From positions 1 to 64,000 of IMG/VR virus record IMGVR_UViG_3300046557_000516: DNA of 64,000 bases; one strand, given 5' to 3'. Source of the DNA: a virus. Positions 57,479 to 64,000 of this stretch are shown one piece after another. Below the pieces are notes generated by a model, which made no database searches, was not told where the DNA came from, and saw nothing but the letters and a program-made list of their open reading frames with translations. Each line of letters opens with the position of its first letter. Position 1 is the first letter of the stretch. Position numbers and translations under genes: made by a program.

Positions 57479-57897
57479 TGCTCGCTTGTCTCGGACCCGT
57501 AGTTTTCGACATCCGCGTTGATCTGCAGTCGATCTCGGAAACCGAGAAAAGCAGCTTTGCGAAACACGAGATCCTTGGCGGCTCGCCGATCTATGAGCCC
57601 GTCGGGGAAGAGGAAGGGAAGATCACGCTGAAAGGCACGCTCCTCCCCTACTTCCTCGGCGGCCTCAATGGTCTCGCCGCGATCCATCAAGCCCGCCTGC
57701 AGAAGCTACCGTTGCCGCTGATGCGTGGCGACTTCCAGCCGCGATCGTGGGTGCTCATCGACTCGATCACTCGAGAAGACACGGAGCTCGATGCCGGCGA
57801 AGGCATCGGACACAGCATCGAATACACGGTTGAGCTGATCAAAGTCGGGACGCCCGACATCTCTTCGGCGGCCTCCATCCTCCGCCTCTTCCTCTGA
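57478..57897 (+). CDS. Tail protein, P2 gpU family, 139 aa
   Basis: The pattern FDIRVDLQSISETEKSSFAK, then GGSPIYEPVGEEEGKITLKG, LPLPLMRGDF and HSIEYTVELIKVG is typical of gpU, a tail-tip component of P2-like phages. It follows the tape measure gene, as in P2. Confidence 0.88.
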   Translation: MLACLGPVVFDIRVDLQSISETEKSSFAKHEILGGSPIYEPVGEEEGKITLKGTLLPYFLGGLNGLAAIHQARLQKLPLPLMRGDFQPRSWVLIDSITREDTELDAGEGIGHSIEYTVELIKVGTPDISSAASILRLFL

Positions 57898-57907
57898 AGG
57901 AGCCGTA

Positions 57908-58144
57908 ATGGCAGACGCAACCATCCTGACTGAAACCGTTGGGGTGCAGGGGCTCACCCTGGCCGCGGCGATCTGGCGCAAGTTCAAGAAACAGCCGCAG
58001 GGCTTCCTCGAGAAAGTCCTCGACCTGAACCCGGGCCTCTCCGGATCCGACATCCTCCCCGTTGGAACCGTTATCAACTTTCCGCTCGAGGAGTTGACGG
58101 CTCCGGCGGGCAAGGATCCGAACGTCGTCAGATTGTGGGATTGA
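57908..58144 (+). CDS. Tail protein, P2 gpX (LysM-like), 78 aa
   Basis: The end LEKVLDLNPGLSGSDILPVG then TVINFPL is the LysM-like pattern of gpX, which anchors the baseplate hub. AGGAGCC precedes the ATG. It lies between the U and D genes, as in P2. Confidence 0.85.
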   Translation: MADATILTETVGVQGLTLAAAIWRKFKKQPQGFLEKVLDLNPGLSGSDILPVGTVINFPLEELTAPAGKDPNVVRLWD

Positions 58145-58148
58145 AACC

Positions 58149-59162
58149 ATGGGCTTCATGCTCGCAACGCAGTGTCAGGTCATCATCCAGGGGACCGACG
58201 TTACCTCGCGGTTCGACCCGCACCTGAAGTCGCTGAAGATCACCCGCACCCACGGTAAAGCCGCGGACGAATGCACGATCGACCTCGCAGATCCCGACGG
58301 TTACATCCTACTCCCCCAGGAACGCGCGACGGTTCTGGTCAACATCAATGGCCAGCAAGCCTTCAAGGGCTTCGTGTCCGATGTCGATTACAAGTTCGGC
58401 AAGGAAGGCCGCGAGCTGTCGCTGACGGCCTCGAGCGTCGACCACGGATCCAAGGTCAAGGAACCGAAGCTGAAGCACAAGGACGGCGGCTCTCTCCAGG
58501 ACGCCGCCTCGGAATTCGGCAAGTCGGCTGGATTGACCACGCACGTCGCCGGCTCGATCACTTCTGTCCAGCGCGACTATTGGCTGCAGCAGAACGAGTC
58601 CTTCATGGCCTGGGGGCAGCGGATCGCCAATGAAGTCGGCGCATCCTGGAAGATCATCGGGACCGACGCCTACATGGTGGCGATCTCGGAAGGGATCTCG
58701 ATCTCCGGCAAGACGCTGCAGGCGATCACGGCGACCTATGGCGACAACCTGCTTTCAGGATCGGTGTCACCAATCATCTCGAGGCCGAAGTTTTCGGACG
58801 TCAAGATCTCCTACTTCGATCGCGCCAAGGGCGAGAAGGTGGAGGAGACCGTCCCGACCGGCATCGATGACGTCGACACCGCTCTCCGGACCGTCATCAC
58901 GGCGGCGGACTCAAACCAGTCGAAGCAAAAGGCAAAGGCCCATGGCAAGCATTCGAAGCGGGAAAAGGGATCGGCCTCCATCGTCATCCTCGGCGACGTC
59001 CGCGCGGAGCCTGAGGCCATTGTCACCCTGGCAGGAATTCGTCCGGGGATTGACGGTGAATACCGCATCGGGTCCGTTTCCCACGACATCGGCAGGGGCG
59101 GCTTCACCACGAACCTTTCACTCAAAGAGCCCCAGGGCAAAGCAGGAATCGACAAGCGATGA
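58149..59162 (+). CDS. Baseplate hub protein, P2 gpD / late control D family, 337 aa
   Basis: Hub motifs are seen: VTSRFDPHLKSLKITRTHGK, ADECTIDLADPDG, DYWLQQNESFMAWGQRIANE and VGASWKI. The C-terminal IRPGIDGEYRIGSVSHDIGR, then GGFTTNLSL, is the last part of the gpD fold. It forms the hub around the spike. The stop overlaps the endolysin ATG. Confidence 0.92.
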   Translation: MGFMLATQCQVIIQGTDVTSRFDPHLKSLKITRTHGKAADECTIDLADPDGYILLPQERATVLVNINGQQAFKGFVSDVDYKFGKEGRELSLTASSVDHGSKVKEPKLKHKDGGSLQDAASEFGKSAGLTTHVAGSITSVQRDYWLQQNESFMAWGQRIANEVGASWKIIGTDAYMVAISEGISISGKTLQAITATYGDNLLSGSVSPIISRPKFSDVKISYFDRAKGEKVEETVPTGIDDVDTALRTVITAADSNQSKQKAKAHGKHSKREKGSASIVILGDVRAEPEAIVTLAGIRPGIDGEYRIGSVSHDIGRGGFTTNLSLKEPQGKAGIDKR

Positions 59163-59785
59163 TTAACCGCAAGATCTTCACGGACACACTGAGGAAGTCG
59201 ATCTTCTCGACCGGCTACACCGTCAACCAGATCGGCGGCATCGATGCGATCTTGACGAAGTGGGAAGCCTCCGGACTCACCGATCTGCGCTGGCTCGCCT
59301 ACATGATGGCGACGGCCTATCACGAGACGGCCCGCACGATGCAGCCGGTTCGCGAGACCCTCGCGGCGAACGACAACCAGGCCATCGCTATCCTGGAGCG
59401 CTCCTTTGCTCGAGGCTCGATGCCGTGGGTGAAATCTCCGTACTGGCGCCTCGATGCCGACGGCAAGTCCTGGCTCGGTCGCGGCTTGGTCCAGCTCACG
59501 TTCAAAGCCAATTACGAAAAGCTGGCCGCCTTGATCGGCGTCGACATCGTCAAAACCCCGGCGCTTGCCATGAACATGGATGTCGCTCTCGATATCCTCT
59601 TCGAAGGCATGACAAAGGGCGCCAGCAACCGCGGCGACTTCACCGGCGTCTCCCTCGAGGATTTCTTCAACGACAAGGTCTCGGACTGGACCAACGCCCG
59701 CAAAATCATCAATGGCCTCGAGTCGGCCGGCGTCATCGCAGGCTACGGCCAGACGATATATGCCGCGCTCAAACTCGCCGCATAA
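59159..59785 (+). CDS. Endolysin, glycoside hydrolase family 19-like, 208 aa
   Basis: The GH19 pattern includes MATAYHETARTMQPVRE (catalytic glutamate near residue 56), KSWLGRGLVQLTFKANYEKL and GASNRGDFTG. The enzyme cleaves the peptidoglycan backbone. It has no signal peptide, so release must depend on a holin. Two holin candidates follow and the spanin genes are near. Confidence 0.9.
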   Translation: MINRKIFTDTLRKSIFSTGYTVNQIGGIDAILTKWEASGLTDLRWLAYMMATAYHETARTMQPVRETLAANDNQAIAILERSFARGSMPWVKSPYWRLDADGKSWLGRGLVQLTFKANYEKLAALIGVDIVKTPALAMNMDVALDILFEGMTKGASNRGDFTGVSLEDFFNDKVSDWTNARKIINGLESAGVIAGYGQTIYAALKLAA

Positions 59786-59794
59786 GGAGCTACC

Positions 59795-60100
59795 ATGACC
59801 AGCAATTGCAACGTTGTTCTCTCCAAGCGATCGCCTGGAGTTATCGTCCTGTCCTTGGTCACCGCTGCGATCGACGACATGGATGACGTCACCGTCGGCG
59901 CATCCGCCGCGAACATCGGCATGACGGCAACCGGATCCGACCAGATTTGGGAAGTCACCCCTGATGTCGATGTCCGCGCGCTGTGGAGCCCTGGCGGATC
60001 CACGGCCGTAACGGCGACAACCGGCCGAAAGCTCAAAGCCGGCGTCCCCTACACCTTCGCTGCCGTGGCCGGTCAAGGCTGCAGCATGATGTTGGCCTGA
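59795..60100 (+). CDS. Small beta-rich protein, 101 aa
   Basis: Starts MTSNCNVVLSKRSPGVIVLS. Beta strands alternate with glycine-rich turns (VRALWSPGGSTAVTATTGRK). It might be a small decoration or tail protein placed in the lysis cluster. AGGAGC precedes the ATG. No family recognised. Confidence 0.6.
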   Translation: MTSNCNVVLSKRSPGVIVLSLVTAAIDDMDDVTVGASAANIGMTATGSDQIWEVTPDVDVRALWSPGGSTAVTATTGRKLKAGVPYTFAAVAGQGCSMMLA

Positions 60101-60102
60101 CG

Positions 60103-60369
60103 ATGAAGGGGCTCCTGCAGTACCTCAAGACCTCGACGCTGAAACGCGAGGCGTCGTCCCTTCTGATGCTGTGGCTTCTCACAATGGCTACAAGAGCGTT
60201 CTGGAATGCGGACGTCGCGACGCAGATCACCATCCTCGGAATGTTTATTCCGTTCGCCTTCGCGGCTTTCGCCGGCGCGTTTACCATGGATTGGGTCTCA
60301 AAGCAGACCACCATGGGCGGGCCGCCGACAAATGATATCGCGGTCAACCAGGATAAGGTTGCATCATGA
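60103..60369 (+). CDS. Holin candidate, 88 aa
   Basis: The start MKGLLQYLKT is used; the longer frame is a shadow of the preceding gene. Two hydrophobic helices are likely (LLMLWLLTMATRAFW and ITILGMFIPFAFAAFAGAFT) and the tail is hydrophilic. The size and position after the endolysin suit a holin. The overlap with the next gene is ATGA. Confidence 0.65.
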   Translation: MKGLLQYLKTSTLKREASSLLMLWLLTMATRAFWNADVATQITILGMFIPFAFAAFAGAFTMDWVSKQTTMGGPPTNDIAVNQDKVAS

Positions 60370-60902
60370 GCGTGATCTTCACCTTCGTTCTAGTGGCGCT
60401 CAAAGGCGCCCTTGTTGCCATCGGCGACTTCTTTGCCGCCGTCTACAAGGCGTTCGGAACCATTGGCATCGTCTGCGTCGGCCTGATCATCACGAACATC
60501 GGGACCGTCACCTATTACGAGGGTGTCCCGCTGATCAAAAACATCTGGTACATCGGCGATCTCCCCATCGTCGGCCGGCTCGCGATCGGCGAGGTGCAGC
60601 GCAGAGTGACCGTCGCGGTCCTATCGGCGCAACACGCATACGCCGTTGCCATGGAAATCACCGCCAGACGAGCGACGTTGGACGCAGAGGCGAAAAGTCA
60701 GGCTGAAGCACTCGTAGTGACATCCGGCTTCAAAGAGCTCCTGGCGCGCTCGCAGAAAACCGAAGACTTGAAAACGAAGGAATTGAAAGATGTGCTTGCT
60801 AAAGCGGCGGACAGCCGTCGTGCTGCTGGCGATCCTTGCGGCCGCATTGATGCTGCCCGCGTTGACCTCTTGCGTAAGCACGGATTCACAATCGTTAACT
60901 GA
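60366..60902 (+). CDS. Inner-membrane spanin (Rz-like), 178 aa
   Basis: Hydrophobic stretches at about residues 5-20 and 33-52 anchor the protein. A long charged helix from 75 to 150 forms the periplasmic coiled coil (RATLDAEAKSQAEALVVTSG). The outer-membrane partner gene 60790-61131 begins inside its 3' end. Together they would join the two membranes in the last step of lysis. Confidence 0.8.
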   Translation: MSVIFTFVLVALKGALVAIGDFFAAVYKAFGTIGIVCVGLIITNIGTVTYYEGVPLIKNIWYIGDLPIVGRLAIGEVQRRVTVAVLSAQHAYAVAMEITARRATLDAEAKSQAEALVVTSGFKELLARSQKTEDLKTKELKDVLAKAADSRRAAGDPCGRIDAARVDLLRKHGFTIVN

Positions 60903-61131
60903 TAGCGCAACGCTGATCGGCAAGTCGCGGGCGAGGCGACAGCTACCGGAGAAGCCGCTGGATTGTGCCGTCGAGGAAACCGACGTCGCCGTCGACCTCA
61001 ACGATCTCTCCGGCGCGCTGCTGCTCGAGGGCGATAAACTCCACCGGCAAAACGCGAGAACGCGCCGATGCATGGGCGTTGGAGGGTTCTACGACCGGGT
61101 TAAAGCTTCCCAGGAAAGGGCGACGCAATGA
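60790..61131 (+). CDS. Outer-membrane lipoprotein spanin (Rz1-like), 113 aa
   Basis: A lipoprotein signal ends in the lipobox LTSC near residue 27 (VVLLAILAAALMLPALTSC). The rest is short, charged and lacks a large fold, with two more cysteines. It starts in another frame inside the Rz-like gene and overlaps it by 113 bases, a layout common for spanin pairs. Confidence 0.8.
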   Translation: MCLLKRRTAVVLLAILAAALMLPALTSCVSTDSQSLTDSATLIGKSRARRQLPEKPLDCAVEETDVAVDLNDLSGALLLEGDKLHRQNARTRRCMGVGGFYDRVKASQERATQ

Positions 61132-63527
61132 GATCTCTGAATTCATTGAGGATGGGCAAGCTCACCCAAAGATCCGGCGCATTGGCATTGCAGAACGTCG
61201 CCGCGCGCGGCTGGATCATGAACGGCACAGCGACCCCAAGTGGGGTCAAGACCCGCTACAAAGGCATCTATCGGTTTACGATCGGCGCTGGCGGAGCAAA
61301 GTCACTCAGCCCGGTGTTCTCCAACTTCTGGATCAACAATGCAGTCACCCGCGAGGTGACTCCGGCGTCGTCCTACACCATTCGCAAGGCATCGATCTCG
61401 TTCAACAACGTTGTCGTTCCGCTCTACTTCAACGGCTCGCGATCGGTTGTCGTTCCTGCCGGCACGGTCGAGCTAAAGCCAGACCTCGTTACCCCGGCGA
61501 TGTTCGGTCGCACTGACTTCCCCCCAGGCTTCGTCGCCTTCGTCAAGGTCTCCATCGATATCGCGAGCGCTGCTGTCGTCGCTGCCCACCCATCGCCGAT
61601 GTACCTCGGCGGGGAGAGCCTGCTGGCTTACGATCCGGCCAACGATGTCGACGACATCGATCTGAATAGCTGGACCATCCCAACCGGCGCTGACCAATGG
61701 ATTGCCTTCCCAGGTCCGATCATGCTTGTCGGCGAGGCCGCGCTGCCCATGACTTCCGTCGTCGGTATCGGCGACTCGATCATGGACGGCTCCGTGGACA
61801 ATTCGGGTGACGGCTCTTCCGGCGGCGGCTGGCTTCGCCGCGCGACATACGCGGCCGGACTGCCGTTCTTTGGCGTCACGCGTACGGGAGACAAGGCGCA
61901 GTTCGTTGCCGGCAGCAATGCCAAGACCAAGCAGCTCATGAAATACTGTCATGCGGCTGTCGTTCAGCTTGGCAACAACGACATCCGAGACGGGCGTACC
62001 TATGCGCAGTTTCTCGCCGATCTTAGGACAACCTGGTCCATGCTCCGCGCTGGCGGCATCCAGTACGTCACCCAGGCTCAGCAGCTATCCGAGACGACAT
62101 CGACCAATCAGGCCACGACGATTGCAGGGCAGAGCATCACGACAAACTTTGGCGCGGCCGGCGTCCGCGACCAGATCAACACCACGATCGTCGCGCTCGA
62201 CGGCGGCAATATCGATGACCAGATAGACATCCCATCCGTAGTCCAGTCTCTCGGAAAATGGGACGTACCGAAGTTCAACTCGACGCTGGCAGCAGCTACG
62301 ACGGCCTGGAGCGGCTCGATTAGCACTGTCCTTGCGCCGCTGCCCGGCGACTTCCTATCGTTCGACCCAGGCACGCCCGCCAACCAGGACGTCGCCTATA
62401 CCCACGTCAATACGGTCTCCGGCAGCGGACCCTACACGGACACGATGACGGTAGGGCCGACCAAAGACCATGCCTCCGGTGTCGCGGTCGCCACATCCAA
62501 CTCTGGCGACGGCATTCACCCGCAGCAGGCAGCGCATATCGCCGCGGCTACCAAGTCGGCCTCGCCCATACGCCGCATCAAGGCGATCAAGACACCTTGG
62601 CTCAACGCCGCCAAGTCATTCGAGATCGACTTCGTCAACCGTCGAGCACAGTCAGGCGGGCTCATCGTCCCCGTGTCGACGCTGGCCTCCTGCGTCAGGG
62701 CCTCGTCTGGCAAGGCATATGATGGGCAGTCCTGGTACGATATCGTCGCCAACGCCTTGCGCTACGTCGACGGTGGAGGTCTGCATGTCGAACCCGCTAC
62801 GACCAACAACAACCGCAATAGCTCTGGAGCTGGCGCAGCCGCCCCAAGCACCCCTCCGAACCTATGGGGCCTGAACACCGGCACAGGCATAACCTATGCT
62901 GACTACGCCAAGGGCGTCGAGAATGGCATAGACTTCGTCGATATTCATGTGCAGGCGACCACCGCGGCTACCGGCACGACATGGGATGTCGAAAACACCA
63001 TCACTACCGTTGTCGGGGACATATGGACCAACACAATGTTCCTCGCCCTGTTCGGCGCGAACACGTCGGGCATCTCTTCGATCGTTCTAGCAGCGCGCGG
63101 GGGCAACGTCAGCAACACCGGCACAGAGTTTCCGCAGGGGGCGAATATCAAGCCCAACTTGAGCCGGAAGATGTCCAGGCAGACTAGCGGCCCATTGACG
63201 CTATCGAACGCCACTACCGTCAAGGTAAACCAGCGGCTCAACCTAAACCTCACTGCAGGGGCGGGGGGGGACTTCACCATCCGCGTCGGCTGGCCGCAGA
63301 TGGAGAAGGCATCGTTTTCCACGTCCCCGATCGCCACGACTTCAGCGGTAGCATCTCGCGCAGCCGACGCTGTCACGATCGCCTTGCCGACCGGCACGCA
63401 CACCCTGACCTTCACCTTCGATGACGCCTCTACCCAGGCAGTCGCCGGTCTGTCAGGAAACTACACCATCCCGACCAACCTGAATCGACAGATCATCAAC
63501 TCGATCTCGGCAGTGCGTACAGCGTAA
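61128..63527 (+). CDS. Tail spike with SGNH-hydrolase domain, 799 aa
   Basis: Residues 211-470 form an SGNH/GDSL hydrolase: VGIGDSIMDGS (Ser217), Asn284 in QLGNNDIRDG and Asp461-Gly-Ile-His464 in NSGDGIHPQ. Such domains remove acetyl or other acyl groups from polysaccharides. The N-terminal 200 residues and the beta-rich C-terminal 330 (AARGGNVSNTGTEF; FTFDDASTQAVAGLSG) look structural. It likely strips acyl groups from host surface glycans. ATGA overlap with the spanin stop. Confidence 0.85.
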   Translation: MRSLNSLRMGKLTQRSGALALQNVAARGWIMNGTATPSGVKTRYKGIYRFTIGAGGAKSLSPVFSNFWINNAVTREVTPASSYTIRKASISFNNVVVPLYFNGSRSVVVPAGTVELKPDLVTPAMFGRTDFPPGFVAFVKVSIDIASAAVVAAHPSPMYLGGESLLAYDPANDVDDIDLNSWTIPTGADQWIAFPGPIMLVGEAALPMTSVVGIGDSIMDGSVDNSGDGSSGGGWLRRATYAAGLPFFGVTRTGDKAQFVAGSNAKTKQLMKYCHAAVVQLGNNDIRDGRTYAQFLADLRTTWSMLRAGGIQYVTQAQQLSETTSTNQATTIAGQSITTNFGAAGVRDQINTTIVALDGGNIDDQIDIPSVVQSLGKWDVPKFNSTLAAATTAWSGSISTVLAPLPGDFLSFDPGTPANQDVAYTHVNTVSGSGPYTDTMTVGPTKDHASGVAVATSNSGDGIHPQQAAHIAAATKSASPIRRIKAIKTPWLNAAKSFEIDFVNRRAQSGGLIVPVSTLASCVRASSGKAYDGQSWYDIVANALRYVDGGGLHVEPATTNNNRNSSGAGAAAPSTPPNLWGLNTGTGITYADYAKGVENGIDFVDIHVQATTAATGTTWDVENTITTVVGDIWTNTMFLALFGANTSGISSIVLAARGGNVSNTGTEFPQGANIKPNLSRKMSRQTSGPLTLSNATTVKVNQRLNLNLTAGAGGDFTIRVGWPQMEKASFSTSPIATTSAVASRAADAVTIALPTGTHTLTFTFDDASTQAVAGLSGNYTIPTNLNRQIINSISAVRTA

Positions 63528-63546
63528 TCTCCTGGAGGAATGGCCT

Positions 63547-63735
63547 ATGAAACTGGCTGAAGCAACGATGGAGGAAATCACGGTTCGCGCTGTGATCACT
63601 CGCGCCGACGGTTCCGTCGAGGACTGCGGCACCATCGCTCATTGGCAGCGCGACGAACCAGAAACCCCTCTTTCCAAAAGATGGATTGGGGTGCTGAAGA
63701 ATTTCTTTTCACCCCCTGACATGAAGGACGATTGA
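63547..63735 (+). CDS. Small hypothetical protein, 62 aa
   Basis: GGAGGAATGGCCT precedes the ATG. Alpha/beta sequence (MKLAEATMEEITVRAVITRA; DGSVEDCGTIAHW), basic in its later part (SKRWIGVLKNFFSPP). It lies 2 bases before the broken fiber-like gene. Function unknown. Confidence 0.6.
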   Translation: MKLAEATMEEITVRAVITRADGSVEDCGTIAHWQRDEPETPLSKRWIGVLKNFFSPPDMKDD

Positions 63736-63737
63736 CT

Positions 63738-64000
63738 ATGGTTGCTCGCGTACAGAATGGCGGCTTGGCCCGCATCACGACATTGCTTGCCGCCGCTTCG
63801 TGGTGGCTGCAATGGGGAACCGGTTCGGCCGCTGCGGCGACCGCCAACGTGGTCACAACCACGACAACAACTGAGGCCCGCGCCTCGGCGACGCCGTCAC
63901 AGGTCACCGGAACCGTCACCAATGACACGCTCCGGCTGGCCGCCACGCTCACAGCGGCCGGCGCCCGGGCGATCACCGAAGTCGGCGCCTTCGATGCCGC
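63738..64000 (+). CDS. Tail-fiber cluster protein, 3' end missing
   Basis: Starts MVARVQNGGLARITTLLAAA and runs to the window end (87 codons visible). The alternating threonine/valine-rich segment (VVTTTTTTEARASATPSQVT then GTVTNDTLRLAATL) and ITEVGAFDA are like small virion proteins that precede the fiber-tail adaptor in many phages. The adaptor-like end at 3-257 would be its natural neighbour on a circular map. Confidence 0.6.
   Translation, partial: MVARVQNGGLARITTLLAAASWWLQWGTGSAAAATANVVTTTTTTEARASATPSQVTGTVTNDTLRLAATLTAAGARAITEVGAFDA

Noticed and set aside
1-64000. Integrase, attachment site, CRISPR array, insertion sequence or tRNA genes
   Set aside because: Looked for on both strands; no tyrosine or serine recombinase motifs, regular spacer arrays, transposase or tRNA cloverleaf were seen.

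Overview
The window is almost all of a tailed double-stranded DNA phage genome (class Caudoviricetes, contractile tail). Codon use is GC-rich and many proteins look like families I associate with phages of Rhizobiales, such as the DUF968-type nuclease, the Gp37/Gp68 (DUF5131) protein, the DUF932 protein and the GH19 endolysin. I therefore infer a rhizobial or other alphaproteobacterial host. No integrase, excisionase, partition gene, DNA polymerase, tRNA or CRISPR array was found. Lifestyle is undecided, although a small Cro/YdaS-like regulator is present.

Layout. (1) 1-1423, plus strand: the end of a fiber-tail adaptor gene and four small, mostly membrane-protein genes, closed by a bidirectional terminator. 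(2) 1463-13260, minus strand: an early operon of 29 tightly coupled genes, nearly all joined by ATGA-type stop/start overlaps. It begins with a ProQ/FinO-family RNA chaperone and holds a LuxR-type HTH protein, a coiled-coil protein plus RecE-like exonuclease plus RecT-like annealing protein, an ASCH protein, DUF5131 and many small proteins. (3) 13261-14063: a control region with two diverging promoters of matching sequence, four GTATAC sites and a structured RNA ending in a minus-strand intrinsic terminator. (4) 14064-21023, plus strand: regulator, RMF-like protein, PD-(D/E)XK nuclease, MT-A70 methyltransferase, RuvC-like resolvase, DnaB-like helicase, HNH homing endonuclease and two unknowns. 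(5) 21020-31045, minus strand: a second early operon with a HerA-like ATPase, a DnaN sliding clamp, DUF932, two small exported proteins and several unknowns. Several of its gaps carry GC-rich hairpins, and three of these share one architecture with compensatory base changes. (6) 31046-31875: about 0.8 kb without a convincing gene. (7) 31876-64000, plus strand: small genes, then a lambda-type head module (Nu1, A, B, W, C with nested scaffold, D, E). After that comes a P2-type tail module (V, W, J, I, fibers, sheath, tube, E/E' frameshift, tape measure, U, X, D), then lysis (GH19 endolysin, holin candidate, overlapping spanins) and a large SGNH-hydrolase tail protein.

How it fits together. Replication seems to use phage DnaB, clamp and RuvC with the host polymerase, and recombination uses the RecE/RecT pair. 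The head is built on lambda principles and the tail on P2 principles. The broken genes at the two window ends look like neighbours in a tail-fiber cluster, so the two ends may lie close together on a circular or terminally redundant map.

The least ordinary signals are RNA-level: a phage ProQ/FinO gene next to a terminator-bearing structured RNA, and a repeated intercistronic hairpin with covariation in the other early operon.
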